Positions 30,701 through 39,188 are shown, counted from the stretch's first letter. The stretch is 64,000 bases of DNA from Rhynchopus euleeides (GCA_963210315.1 OY723254.1:2076379-2140378); one strand, 5' to 3'. Numbers and translations are program-made. The notes: generated by a model not told the origin, from the letters alone.

Positions 30701-33119
30701 TCCCTGTGAGGTGTGGGTTGGGGTGACCGATGGAGCGGGGTATGTTTCCACGATAAACTCCGACTTTGTCGAGCTGGATGTGTCCGGCTGCTCCTGGGCG
30801 TCGAACATTACAATCGCTGGGGGTGCGACGCAGAAGCTCGCCGCAGGGCATGTCAAATATACGGTGCTCTTCGGAGGCGTGCAGAAAACCTCAAAGGACA
30901 TGTGGTGTGACATGAACTTCCGGCACATCCGGGCGACAGGTGTTGCCTACGGCGCCTTCCCCGGGCTGTACAATCTCACGGAGGGGGTCACGGCGAAGGC
31001 AACGCTTCGGATAATCCGGGTGTCCCCTGAGCTCGTCGCGTTTGACAATCCCCTTCACGCCCCTCCCACCCATGCCGTTGTCGGGAGGGCTCTCGACGTG
31101 CCTGTCGGGGTGTTCGACAGCTCCTTCAGGAGATCTGTGGAGGGGTCGGGGTGGGTCAAAATCCTGCAGGTCAGCTGCACGCAGGGTGCGGCGACCTCCC
31201 TCCAAAATACAATAGGATCCGACGGGCGTGCCGTGCTGCGTGTCTTCTTCAGCCACCCGGGGGCCTGCAGCCTCAACCTGACCTCCGAGACTCTCCCCGT
31301 CGGGTCGGTTGGGGGCAGCCGCCACCAGGCCTTCACCGTGACGGCACAGGCCCCTGTCGAGATGGACTTTCCTTCCAACATCACCTCGGAGAAACTCCCA
31401 ATCCTCTACTCCGCAGAGCCCTACCCGCTGGTGGTGCGGGTGTTGGACTCATCAGGCGCTGTTGTGAAGGGTGACTTCCAAACTCGGGTTCATGTCGAAC
31501 TTCTCCAAGGCCCTGCAGGGATGCTGGTGCGCGATGCAGGCGCCATCGGATCAGCCTATGCTAAAAAGACCCAAGGAGTGGCTGTGTCAAACGGGGTGTA
31601 CACATTCATGCTAGCCTTCTCCGCCCCGACGAAGGGTTACCCTGTCATCTTCCAGGCTGTGGGTGACTTCCAGAGGCAGCCCGCTGCACTCCCAGCGTTT
31701 GTCACAAGCGAGATGATCGAGATTGAGACAGTCCCTCAGGCAATCGTCTTCCGCCCCACCCCTCCGGCACACTGGCTGAAGTCGAAGCCGCTCACCCTAA
31801 CCGCGAGGCTGGCTGACAGGGTGGGGAACTCACCCACGAAGCTGCAAGGCGCGGAGAAGCTTATCCAGCTGCAGATGGAGGGGATGAGCGATCCGGAGAT
31901 GCTATTCACCTTGCTGTCCCCCACGCAGCCCTCCGTGGTGACGACCGGGTCTGAGGTGAACTTCACGGTGAGGTGGGACAGGCCGGATGGGTCTGCCGTG
32001 TTCAAGGCGATGGCATCGCGGCTGGACCCCGCGAAGGGGTTTATCAACTTTCAAACACCGGCGGCGATAGAGGTGGGCTCGCGGAATTTCACGCAGATCC
32101 CGACGAATTTTGCGGTGGCGGTCGGCCTCCGCGTCGTCGACTTCGGAGGAAATCTGGTTCTGGGAGATTCCGACACGCAGATCGACGTATCGCACACCGG
32201 AGGGGCCACCCTCCGCCCGGGCCTCGCCCTCCGGAAATCCGCCTTCCAGGGGAAGGCGGGTTTCGAAATCGTCTTCTCCCAGCCAGGGGCGCGAAACACC
32301 CTCACCTTCACCTCCTCCACCGGCAGCCTCAGCGCCACCCTAGGCCCCTTCGACGTGCTGTCGCTGGGCGCCACGCCTGCACCCCAGCCCCTGCTGGTCT
32401 ACACCCCACCGAAGGCCACTATCCGCCTCGGGAGTGCCGCCGACCCTTCAGCCCTGGACCCCGCCGAATTCTCCACCGTGATGGGTGACGCCCTGGGCCT
32501 CGACGCCTCCAATATTCACGTCCTGTGGGTCTGCCCAGTTGGTGCCGGAGGCACCATGCCTGCCACACCTTCCACCACCGCAGGCTGTGTCTTGGTGAGC
32601 CCGCTGCGCAGGGTGCTGGTGGGGTCCGCGCCGGCGGGTCGGGGTGGTGAGTCTCTAGCGGCTGCGCCACCCGGTGCGGTGTCGGGGGGTGGTGCTGGGG
32701 GTGTAGGTGTGGAGTTTCAGATCGTGCTGCGCCCCGACCAGGGCCTGGTGGGTTCGTTTGCCGATGCGGACCGTGCCAGCAAGGCGGCAGTCGCGTCGCT
32801 GCAGGGGCTCCTGGGGGGCGATGCCCCCGCAGGGGGGAACACGTCTGCCTGGATGGCGTTCGAAGCGCTGGTGACGCCGGAGCAGCTCCGGCAGACGGTG
32901 GGGGTTGTGGACCTGCAGGAGCCGCCGACACCATCTCCCACATTCATCCTGCGCACCCCCAAGCCTGTGGTGCCCACGGCGCTGCCGGAGACACCGGCAC
33001 CCCTCGTTCCGACCACGGCACCCCGGCAAGTCGTCGACCTCCCTGCACCGCAGGCCCTCCCGCAGTACACCCTCCTCGTGGGGTCTGTACTGCTCGTGGC
33101 CCTGACCCTCCTCAGCTGA
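21720..33119 (+). CDS. Giant secreted/GPI-type surface protein with two classes of Ig-like repeats
   Basis: A single exon of 3,799 codons. ATG 21720 follows a CCACGCAG acceptor by 31 bases; the frame is open further upstream but not needed. Residues 1-36 are a signal peptide (LASLLMLLLACYPPACQA). Residues about 60-1430 contain some nine units with a conserved strand G-x-Y/F-x-V-C-Y-R followed by Trp (FRVCFRK, YAVCYRRANGFW, EYIVCVRRGSRNW, FLICYQQLSENW, RYAVCYRWGG). Residues about 1570-2810 carry about eight larger beta-type units ending in C-x2-C variants (ACTACSVS, PCAQCSLLF, PCLQCLVTL, SCEVCVVQL, ACSACGVEV, SCFLCGISL). Further Ig-like parts without the pair follow, then a SEA-like globular part (about 3560-3740), a Pro/Thr stalk (FILRTPKPVVPTALPETP) and a hydrophobic end (YTLLVGSVLLVALTLLS) without a tail. 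Many N-x-S/T sites are present. It is likely an adhesive or protective surface protein. Confidence 0.88.
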   Translation: MGAPSEPVLRGRRGISCLASLLMLLLACYPPACQASNAQNPDAAFLVGAPWYQADRYEPDVDSFLYKAQIYPDIPVYSAGQYVRVRLTVSGTLGNGDSLSTQPGKWQWLNTSSDEAGVMLIKHFVSGLEADGINHCNSTSINDVLGFTHDLSSAGGVDPVTPHSSISLANTVCSVSDSSCIRDPDAQSLEGFATFELPAGYSGHFRVCFRKSRSAFSNSTDEEGWFSMYQSEKATSALNRESWAVLHSSMKHMWEEVSGDPRLYNITSTPDFFWDTHELSTASLASGDHAVLRVHHNTLSESPASEAPLHLSASTNRLRSDQLKLVPQGTPCIAEVTSSGGVYPGTVLSTASGVWVDDAFDFAFLTSGATSNGTLSESLGFRGNLSGVVYEVNPHRSYTDGEYTVKETEFDNLHTLAFALLQEGVWDVCYSSLSDRVLGAALYTTDTATVLSPKVQAPGGWRKIPRGSSGPAMWTGLSVTGFVNTVGWDSDDTTAGSWGAIRLTGESLTTSAATVYDTGVNESKAYSFQAGGDYVRVVPLPSTLVSGPEVPDGCWVTHLGLEAHDLLGPPSAASLYSRRQEQVPENISPEDRYFYLQFPGEALTGYAVCYRRANGFWRVLSNPLDPRPAPLNLTWYLNDTRGGTFGPMRVTAPSEDLWMSTLPFEFGNAATVALLLSHADAGCQPHHSAFASGWYPRYLVSDVGLPQAGKGEAYTAGKQHSTAELRDSVYAWVEVPQQGGEYIVCVRRGSRNWQVIPSEWGAAVLEPRGGPEISFSLHDRRSGSFGKFFVKAVSGGVTPSKELGSGDSIRVVPNATRFGYSPEACDRSTEFAVGVEAEYSLPFCSSSASDVNSPCNLPYVHDTVAYDPRARPAVDVVDIYHFLQLPAAADTTSTGFLICYQQLSENWVLLEEQISVEPHGITAETAVLVTGGVFHEVRLAAAADAPLLLDLGAGRDEAKLVLYGQHCEYPPLQSAYTNDLYSGAGSPEATDLSGQAEGFAGFTLPVYDAAQRASLCLRQHRTSATNNWIMLHDAIHVEPSHVKYSLDTSVITGGIAHFRFISPGIFDTRSGGDAFKLIDATQRCRPNLSYHVASPLPNDIKGVVDLGPNDIQGTPVSEATAVIPSSGGPFRVCYYLAALQKWVECGEETDPAAVARVNLPPGTPAASPDGLLTPLSVAITGVDAGKLLFSGEGVVHGSYSLIGGVETAAGGAADVQFRVLGSGFTPTDRFKLVRTQALRQGVWASTGDDCTSSAAEGTETSTFASGAGYSAPVFTAPMETGRYAVCYRWGGAAAPTWLRVPIGTLSTSTPYSLQATSGDEIPVVESGLFFRLHAQGVSVEDHFGGSSPAPSLAAGTTAATSDWVRIVPSGALCQNASVATQGGEPNATRLFVSPAPGSSAVVGLGETYPRVLQQAWPPPAAAGPFKLCYRKLSSLTSAAAAARVGCCVWTAVPHATWVRFLPLGVPTGLAWEEGSFPPQPLATGEAFALAARVVGAGGAPVPGRRLVRFLDDAPDGECGADLRACRGVGNPAETWQCSTGPSAARFGWFANNSVVSTDDAGVARVSLFWGEACTACSVSALLMEEPAIRAAPLVFSVTQPDAVAIACPTRDAATELLSGANAEDPMYLTQGVSHAFDIIALTSAGVRGVVPAGTSVSITVESGADLLSRLDITAGGARSQSPDMRFSVTLGSASGSAAVVLHPFPAASFRSPGVLRLRLACPALGHFLVVGLDMRPVVVDSLEVVGIYPERVTPMPPVWRAESWPQERFDWGMPLHGSLRNDTTAAAGHYLLAGAVYTLAVRPRDSEGRPVASSALSGAGSLLLSNASGERSDISVLGVSTDSNGQVLFRMKILGMCSVASPCTISAASQGGAGALVTPVRAEATRLRLIDTPSMSGTADDALGPFTFHAENEAGEHDEWHVANIWPLIAGGDGITNEAGVSVVGPTGLVGRSLSRRMQMGVVDFPDLRLSKPCAAAAEVPCKIHFLSDTGLSLYETGAADVTDNAVSLSGIVEGGTTTISAGAWFTVSLRVLDKTQQPTRWVREWVTIHEGSGNTPFVVQGGKSQRMVRSALSLRVKFLQPCAQCSLLFAAYPRDGWWTADPTKGTWLLPDMLVTNGSAATQIVMSETPPRVESSGVALPQVPGGVGDPSANPMSLPWYSVERDARVQFFFEAQDVYGKLAAENTTGVTVDITVALQVGDPSLDGNGGAYITEPITARVVGVKLLGGKGTLDIVFPRPCLQCLVTLGVSRSSLTPLRFLITVLPKPSALSLREGVIPASLRPLGGQVEGDASVWVNLTFVLTDGEAVAYSTPSDVALGAEISGVPITQHPVMKCVSGCREFLNPQVRVSLPANSILQQVLLRQGGVVSPAAAFIAAGIEPSRSATFKATSSIPGVSPWVAPSQTSWGPDVTPAELRVLDVTDPSPPWLGYSVASSDTPGYLVEGRFPPYPWRGGAGWSGAVPGVPFPITLQVLSGNGTRVASASGRVAAALLPSGTGCGAGGPFESRGGDVVNGNTTIWLTFGSSCEVCVVQLVYSSCHGAPAGCAEILPIAERVKTLDPISVAEAVYSDVVVDPRFTTVPQSMISGEYIKLRLLAVGYRSGHPFVTRTAQPHVVLHNAILNASDSSSPSGTSSPNRTFWGNGGYLASGNTAYPTGFRPRFGNGVTQISFSFQRACSACGVEVFLAGLRRSFLLRVSGGAGGGGGGVNHPFGIEVLARARQNIVAGAVPRHVWRNQDFALVQWGVDGFGDRDFTATGTSTLRRTSQGGNGDGGVLRHTNGALGFSEPGWANGALPWRLRFSSSCFLCGISLDGFELSLPVYTEASSLRVTYLSPSSGVINFGSTVGFRLYASDEEGNRAYGVQAVGRLMLSPSPTAVEGFVPVQLGDGGEFHFRTAAGEALPQPSGDVVAAAEAAGLQAGAWYPIVDGATELVVANGTAPSYQGFMHFSIMSSSVSSAENKVLDSPTPHRLTQRVVSQTLSVLDAPQAAYEGSPCEVWVGVTDGAGYVSTINSDFVELDVSGCSWASNITIAGGATQKLAAGHVKYTVLFGGVQKTSKDMWCDMNFRHIRATGVAYGAFPGLYNLTEGVTAKATLRIIRVSPELVAFDNPLHAPPTHAVVGRALDVPVGVFDSSFRRSVEGSGWVKILQVSCTQGAATSLQNTIGSDGRAVLRVFFSHPGACSLNLTSETLPVGSVGGSRHQAFTVTAQAPVEMDFPSNITSEKLPILYSAEPYPLVVRVLDSSGAVVKGDFQTRVHVELLQGPAGMLVRDAGAIGSAYAKKTQGVAVSNGVYTFMLAFSAPTKGYPVIFQAVGDFQRQPAALPAFVTSEMIEIETVPQAIVFRPTPPAHWLKSKPLTLTARLADRVGNSPTKLQGAEKLIQLQMEGMSDPEMLFTLLSPTQPSVVTTGSEVNFTVRWDRPDGSAVFKAMASRLDPAKGFINFQTPAAIEVGSRNFTQIPTNFAVAVGLRVVDFGGNLVLGDSDTQIDVSHTGGATLRPGLALRKSAFQGKAGFEIVFSQPGARNTLTFTSSTGSLSATLGPFDVLSLGATPAPQPLLVYTPPKATIRLGSAADPSALDPAEFSTVMGDALGLDASNIHVLWVCPVGAGGTMPATPSTTAGCVLVSPLRRVLVGSAPAGRGGESLAAAPPGAVSGGGAGGVGVEFQIVLRPDQGLVGSFADADRASKAAVASLQGLLGGDAPAGGNTSAWMAFEALVTPEQLRQTVGVVDLQEPPTPSPTFILRTPKPVVPTALPETPAPLVPTTAPRQVVDLPAPQALPQYTLLVGSVLLVALTLLS

Positions 33120-33624
33120 CAGGGTGAAGGTGGAGATGGGGGTGGATGCCGTGCTTTGTGGTGCCTGACTCGCGTGTCTCACTTTGGGCCTCAGAGGCAG
33201 AGGTAGGTGGGGGGTGGTGGCGGTGCGGTGCGGGTGGGGGAGCTGAAGTCTGCTGGGCCTGTGTTGTGTACAGGCATGGCATGCGTCTGTCAGCGTTCGG
33301 AGATTATGGGGTTTGGAAGCGTGCCGCTCGGTACTGCTGTCCTGAAGCAAATGCAGAGCAAGCTCGTCAGATGTCTCGGCGCCATTTCAGTGTGTGTGTG
33401 TGTGAGGGGGGGGAGGGTGGGGGTGGGTGGTTTTCTGCCAATCCAGCCCACTTATGTGTGCCGTTGGTTGGGGTTTTAAGGCGATACGCGTTCTCATTTG
33501 ATCGCCCCCTTGTTGTTGTGTGGGCCTCTCTGTGAGGCCCGACACACACATAGCTGCCCCCAGCCTTTATCAAGGCAGGGGATGTCAGGGCAGCCCGCAG
33601 TGCAGTAACAAATTGAGGCAATCG
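33120..33624. other. Intergenic, no gene seen
   Basis: GT/GGT-rich spacer with a GTGTGTGTGT tract near 33392 and an acceptor (AAGGCAG, AG at 33576-33577) before the next ORF. Confidence 0.5.
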
Positions 33625-34011
33625 ATGCGGTTGAGCAGCCCACCACCCCTTCCCCTCCGGAGCGAATATTTCTTCCATTTCGACTCGCGGCATCTCCAGT
33701 GCCTGTCCCCACACGGCTGCGACTTCACCTGTCTGAGAGAGGCGTTGTGCCGGCACCTGCAGAACTGCAGCGCAGCAGGCGTGAACGTGACAGGTGGGGG
33801 TGTGGCCGTGGACGAGGACGCAGAGTTTGGGATGTGGTTCGGGCCCAGCGTTGCCCAGGCACGTCTGGCGTGCATGGGTGAGGACTCGTGCAAGGGCAGC
33901 ACTGTCGGGTGTGCTGCAGACAAGTGCCTCCTGGAGTGCAGTCATTATGGGGCTTGCCACAAGCTGACTTACAATCTGACGGACACGACGGACCATGCAC
34001 CCGTTGCATAA
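33625..34011 (+). CDS. Cys-rich protein, unrecognised
   Basis: The ATG at 33625 opens 128 codons to TAA. An alternative is that the coding part begins after an acceptor at CATCTCCAG (33692-33700), as the terminal exon of a gene with an unseen first exon. From QCLSPHGCDFTCLREALC onward, cysteines recur at short spacing. The stretch ACMGEDSCKGSTVGC, AADKCLLECSHYGAC resembles repeat motifs of protist extracellular Cys-rich proteins. There is one N-glycosylation site (NVT) and a second (NLT) near the end. No signal peptide follows the ATG, which favours the missing-exon reading. Confidence 0.5.
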   Translation: MRLSSPPPLPLRSEYFFHFDSRHLQCLSPHGCDFTCLREALCRHLQNCSAAGVNVTGGGVAVDEDAEFGMWFGPSVAQARLACMGEDSCKGSTVGCAADKCLLECSHYGACHKLTYNLTDTTDHAPVA

Positions 34012-34603
34012 GAACACCACCGCCTCTCACAGACGCCCTCCCACAACACCCAGCCCCTTAAGTTTTGCTCATCAGTAACACGCACTCATGTGGTCGGAGA
34101 ACTGCTACATTGTTCTGTTCTCTCTTCTTGTGATCCTCTTCAGTTGCATGGTCCTCCAGCCCAATATCTCTTCAGACGATACTGATCCTGAGTGCATCGT
34201 ATTTTAAGGTTTTGACACAGCTTTGATGGAGGCGGTGTTGGGTTGGCAAGCTGACGTCAAAGCAACGGTCCACTGAAGACTGCTGCACAAGAACCAACTC
34301 GCTGGCCACTTCACCCGTCACACCACATGTATGTGATCACCAATTGTGTGCTCTGTGCGCCCCGCTCCCTCGACCTCATCCCCGCCTTGTTTGCTGCCCC
34401 AGCCCTTCCCAGCCCTCCGTGTTGTCCACCGACATCTGCAGGGGTGTTCCATGGTTGCCTGATACCCCACCGACTCCCGCCAGCCCAACATCATTCGCCC
34501 TGCAGGCCTTAGTACCCAGTATAGCCCTTGTAATTGTCAGCCCACCAGGAGGCCCGAGGTGGACAATTACAGGGGGTAGGTACACAGAAAAACACGCAGC
34601 ACG
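34012..34603. other. Intergenic, no gene seen
   Basis: Balanced-composition spacer. A GC-rich self-complementary stretch lies at 34541-34557 (TTGTCAGCCCACCAGGAGG region). The acceptor of the LPMO gene is CACGCAG at 34593-34599. Confidence 0.4.
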
Positions 34604-36465
34604 ATGCCGTTCGTGATCACAGCCGCCTCGATGGCGGCCCTGGTGCTGATGTCCGCAGGCGGGGCGGACGCACATGGACACATCATCGACCCCCCATCGC
34701 GCGGGGAGCTGTGCATCCCGTCGATCCAGAACAAGAACTGCGGGGCCATCCAGTACGAGCCGTTCAGCCTGGAGTGCCCTGACGGGTGGCCCACCGGCGG
34801 CCCTGCGGACGGCACCATCGCAGCTGCAGGGTCGGCGCGGTTCAGTGCGCTGAATGAGCAGGCGGCGGACAGGTGGTACAAGCTTAGCCTGGGTGGGGGG
34901 AAGACGACGTTCAAGTGGGACTTCCACGCCCCGCATGTGACAAAGGACTTCAAATACTTCATCACAAAGGAGAACTGGAACCCCTGGCACGCTCGTCGTT
35001 TGTCCTGACGCCGTTCTGCGTGATTGACGGGAAGATGCAGCAGCCGCCGAAGCAGCAGGACCACGAGTGCTTTGTGCCGACGCGCGAGGGGTACCACATC
35101 ATCCTGTCTGTGTGGGACGTGGGTGACACGTCGAACAGCTTCTTCAACGTCATCGACTTTATCGGGTCTGGCGGTGGCGGTGGCGGTCCCAACCCCACCC
35201 CTGCACCGGTCTCCTCCACCCCACAGCCCGCCTCTACGCCTGTGCCTGCACCGGCATGCGCAGGCCAGCCCCTGCAGAAGTACGGGTCGTGCAAATCGTC
35301 GCCGAACTGCTGCCCTGCGGGTACAAAGTGCTACGAGCAGTCGCAGTGGTACGCGCAGTGCCGCAGCGACTGCTCGTCGTCTGGGTGGACGTGCAAGGTG
35401 CTGGGCTCTGCGAGCACCCCTGCCCCGCCCCCGCCTGCTGCCACGCCTGTGCCCAACAACGGCAACCCCACCCCTGTGCCACCCCCTGCCGGGGGCGGGC
35501 AGGGCTTCGTCGAGCTGGACTTCGAGAGCGAGTCGCTGAACACGATCCCGGCGGGATGGGGCACCTTCACCGGCTACGTCCCGAACGCGGGGGGCGCGAC
35601 ATCCTCGGTGCATGTGGACAACACGCGTGCCAGGAGCGGGAGCAAGTCGCTGCGCGTGAATGGGCCGGGCAGCGGGCCCGCACAAATTGTGAAGCGCGTC
35701 TCGCCGGTGCCGGCACAGCTGTACTACCGCGCCTACTTCTGGATGGAGGAGACGATGGGGAACCAGCCGGGGGACAACCACGAGCAGATCATGGGGACGA
35801 AGAAGTACGAGAGTGCGGGGCGCCCCTTCTCTGCGGACGCTGAGATCCGTGTGGGGCAGGCGAAGGGCCACCTCGGGTTCAACCAGGTCCCGACGGACTC
35901 AGTGTCGCCGCCCATGTCCCGCTGGTTCAGCGGCCCGCAGACGCCAAAGATGCAGTGGACGTGCATTGAGGCCGGTGTCCTGACCGACACGCCGTTCCAC
36001 GAGATGTACATGTGGATGGACGGGGAGTTGGTGAACTCGGTGACGAGCTCCGCTGACTGGCACTCCCCGATGAAGAACGACTGGGCGGCGGGGCTGCTGG
36101 ACAACGTGTACTTCGGGTGGCACAGCTTCAGCGGGCGTGCGATGGAGATGTGGGTCGACGACATTGTGATCTCCGACAAGCGCATCGGGTGCGGCTCCGG
36201 CTCGCCCCCGACCCCGACCCCGCCGACGCCCCCCACACCCCCGAGGACGCCCACACCGCCGGTGCAGACACCGACGCCTGCGAGCACTCCCGCGCCGACA
36301 CCGGTGCCGCCCGTGCAGACACCTACTCCTGCATCCACACCCGCGCCGACACAGGCGCCTGTGCGCACCCCCGCCCCCCAGAGCAACGGGGGCTTGATGT
36401 GTGCCCGCTACATCTCCCAGTGCCTGGCCAAGTGTCCCAATGTCCGGGAGGCGTGCAGGAGGTAA
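34604..36465 (+). CDS. AA10-type LPMO fused to a CBM1-like and a Cip1-like module; one apparent frameshift
   Basis: The ATG is 4 bases after a GCAG acceptor. The signal peptide ([23 protein letters not shown]) ends before [14 protein letters not shown]. The mature His1 and the His of [20 protein letters not shown] form the expected copper histidine brace of AA10 oxygenases, and [29 protein letters not shown] complete the fold. The frame breaks within CCCC at 34981-34984. One more C would read [16 protein letters not shown], the family's usual sequence, so a homopolymer error or a recent single-base loss is likely. A Cys module ([24 protein letters not shown]) resembles CBM1. A domain of about 230 residues ending in [20 protein letters not shown] and [12 protein letters not shown] resembles Cip1/glucuronan-lyase proteins. 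A Pro/Thr linker and a small Cys tail follow. About 620 residues, secreted; likely acts on cellulose or chitin-associated polysaccharide. Confidence 0.82.
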
Positions 36466-37691
36466 ACAACGAAACAGAAGTAGCCATGCTGCAAACGCAC
36501 GTTGCCAAGAATTGCAAAACACAGTCAACGAACAGCCAACCCACACACAACCTTCCATCCCACCCGCTTCTTTTTGGTTGCCGCATTGCACCGCCCGCTC
36601 TGCGCTGTCCTTGGGGTACGGTGGCCCCCAGATTGCGGGAAACCCCATCTGGTGACCCTCCCTCCCAGCCCACCCTCACGTGCAGGACAATACAGGCGGC
36701 TGCCACATGCACCACAGCAGCACACCCTCTTCTCCGTTTGCGGTTCTTGTTTTCCCGTTCTTCTTGCCTGTTGTGTCACGCGCTCGCACCCACCTTGGTT
36801 GTGTATGTTGGTGCCTTACAGCGAGTTGCACACACTCATGCAAAATGATCTCCGCGCGGGCCGTGCACCCGATAGCAATACAGGCAAGGCGCGCGCTTGG
36901 GTTGGGGGGATGCGGTGACCGCCTTCCATAGGTGGTGGCCATCGTCACCCCCGCCTGCGGTGCTGCAGCCGGCTGCGGGTGTTTTGTTCCCAGTTGCCCT
37001 TGGCCCAGCGGCTCCGCCACCGTCATGAGAGGTGGCCTCTTGCCACTCTGGTGACAGATGCGTCTGTGTGTGTCTCCGTTGCGCGATCCACCGGCGCTGG
37101 GCTGGACCAGGCACCCCCAAAGAGCCCAAGTTTAATGGAGAGCCTGCAGGCCGTCCTCCTCAGCGTTATGAAGCACAGGCGGCCCCAGCACACACCCGAA
37201 CATCAGACAAGCGATTTTACCTCTCTCCAAAGCTGGTCTGGATGTGGCGCGTTGCGTTGCGGATATGGCGCCTGTCCGACCGCATTTAGGGTCAGGCCGG
37301 TGGTTGCCATCAGAGGTTTTGATCTTCGCCAAAGAACCTTCGTGTGGGTGATGTGCACTAGCTCAGAACTCTTTCACACCGCCTTGCTTGCCGGCTTGCT
37401 TGTGCCTCCCGAGCATAGCACCTCCTGACCCATGATCTGTTGGAGGCAGCTGTGCGGTGCATCTGAGAAGAGAACAGGGCAAGCGTTGATGCCCTGCTCT
37501 GCTGCACCCTCCCCCACCCTCTTCCGCAACCGCACCCACACGGCCCGTGCATCACACCTCAGGCCTGCCCCTTCAGGGTTGTTGTTCTCCAGCTTCCCTT
37601 CGAGCTTCCCACTTCGCACGCACACGACGGTGTGACGCCGTGAGTTGTTGCGGCACAGAACGGATGCGCTGACGCGTTGCGCATTCTCATC
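36466..37691. other. Intergenic, no firm gene
   Basis: Several weak ORFs overlap here, with no conserved motif or convincing splice pair. A pyrimidine-rich tract lies at 36640-36680. From about 37621 a decayed ankyrin-type unit with a TGA (37641) leads into the array downstream. Confidence 0.45.
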
Positions 37692-39188
37692 ATGGAAGGA
37701 CAGGCTGATGTGAACACTGCCAGGGACGACGGTGCGACACCGTGTTATATTGCGGCCGAGAACGGAGAGGCTGACGCATTGCGCATTCTCATCACGGAAG
37801 GACAAGCTGATGTTAACAAGTCCGAGAAGGACGGTGCGACGCCGTGTTTTATTGCGGCTGAGAAGGGACATACTGACGCATTGCGCATTCTCATCACGGA
37901 AGGACAAGCTGATGCTAACAAGGCCAGGGACGACGGTGCGACGCCGTGTTTCGTTGCGGCTCACAACGGACATCCTGACGCATTGCGCATTCTCATCACG
38001 GAAGGACAAGCTGCTGTTAACAAGGCCAGGGACGACGGTGCGACGCCGTGTTTTATTGCGGCTGAGAAGGGACATACTGACGCATTGCGCATTCTCATCA
38101 CGGAAGGACAAGCTGATGCTAACAAGGCCAGGGACGACGGTGCGACGCTGTGTTTTATTGCGGCTCACAACGGACATGCTGACGCATTGCGCATTCTCAT
38201 CACGGAAGGACAAGCTGATGTGAACAAGGCCATGAACGACGGTGCGACGCCGTGTTTCGTTGCGGCTTACAAAGGACATGCTGACGCATTGCGCATTCTC
38301 ATCACGGAAGGACAAGCTGATGTGAACAAGGCCATGAACGACGGTGCGACGCCGTGTTTCGTTGCGGCTCACAACGGACATGCTGACGCATTGCGCATTC
38401 TCATCACGGAAGGACAAGCTGATGTTAACAAGGCCAGGGACGACGGTGCGACGCCGTGTTTCGCTGCGGCTCACAACAGACATGCTGACGCATTGCGCAT
38501 TCTCATCACGGAAGGACAAGCTGATGTTAACAAGGCCATGAGCGACGGTGCGACGCCGTGTTTTATTGCGGCTGAGAAGGGACATACTGACGCATTGCGC
38601 ATTCTCATCACGGAAGGACAAGCTGATGTGAACAAGGCCAGGGACGACGGTGCGACGCCGTGTTTTATTGCGGGTCACAACGGACATGCTGACGCATTGC
38701 GCATTCTCATCACGGAAGGACAAGCTGATGTGAACAAGGCCAGGGACGACGGTGCGACGCCGTGTTTCGTTGCGGCTTACAAAGGACATGCTGACGCATT
38801 GCGCATTCTCATCACGGAAGGACAAGCTGATGTTAACAAGGCCAAGAAGAACGGTGCGACGCCGTGTTTTATTGCGGGTCGCAACGGACATGCTGACGCA
38901 TTGCGCATTCTCATCACGGAAGGACAAGCTGATGTGAACAAGGCCATGAACGACGGTGCGACGCCGTGTTTCGTTGCGGCTCACAACGGACATGCTGACG
39001 CATTGCGCATTCTCATCACGGAAGGACAAGCTGATGTTAACAAGGCCAAGAAGGACGGTGCGACGCCGTGTTTTATTGCGGGTCGCAACGGACATGCTGA
39101 CGCATTGCGCATTCTCATCACGGAAGGACAAGCTGATGTTACTGGGGGGGTTCAAATACAAGCCGTACCTGGGACCCCCCGTGTTTAG
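37692..39188 (+). CDS. Ankyrin-type repeat protein, nearly identical 34-residue units, truncated at both ends
   Basis: The ATG at 37692 is the first in a frame made of about 14 units of exactly 102 bp (ALRILITEGQADVNKARDDG, ATPCFVAAHNGHAD). ALRILI, DVN..DDGATP and AA.NGH match ankyrin helices, though the period is 34 rather than the usual 33. Units differ mostly by a few shared variants (FIAAEKGHT, FVAAYKGHA), pointing to recent expansion by unequal exchange. Upstream, the same repeat continues past a TGA (37641), so the original start is lost or lies in an unseen exon. Downstream the frame runs out of the array at 39140 into transposon sequence (GGVQIQAVPGTPRV, stop). This is a fragment or an actively changing gene; no partner domain is visible. 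Confidence 0.7.
   Translation: MEGQADVNTARDDGATPCYIAAENGEADALRILITEGQADVNKSEKDGATPCFIAAEKGHTDALRILITEGQADANKARDDGATPCFVAAHNGHPDALRILITEGQAAVNKARDDGATPCFIAAEKGHTDALRILITEGQADANKARDDGATLCFIAAHNGHADALRILITEGQADVNKAMNDGATPCFVAAYKGHADALRILITEGQADVNKAMNDGATPCFVAAHNGHADALRILITEGQADVNKARDDGATPCFAAAHNRHADALRILITEGQADVNKAMSDGATPCFIAAEKGHTDALRILITEGQADVNKARDDGATPCFIAGHNGHADALRILITEGQADVNKARDDGATPCFVAAYKGHADALRILITEGQADVNKAKKNGATPCFIAGRNGHADALRILITEGQADVNKAMNDGATPCFVAAHNGHADALRILITEGQADVNKAKKDGATPCFIAGRNGHADALRILITEGQADVTGGVQIQAVPGTPRV

Noticed and set aside
36979-37428. 149-codon + strand ORF upstream of the ankyrin array
   Set aside because: No ATG in a good acceptor context, no motif, mixed codon use.
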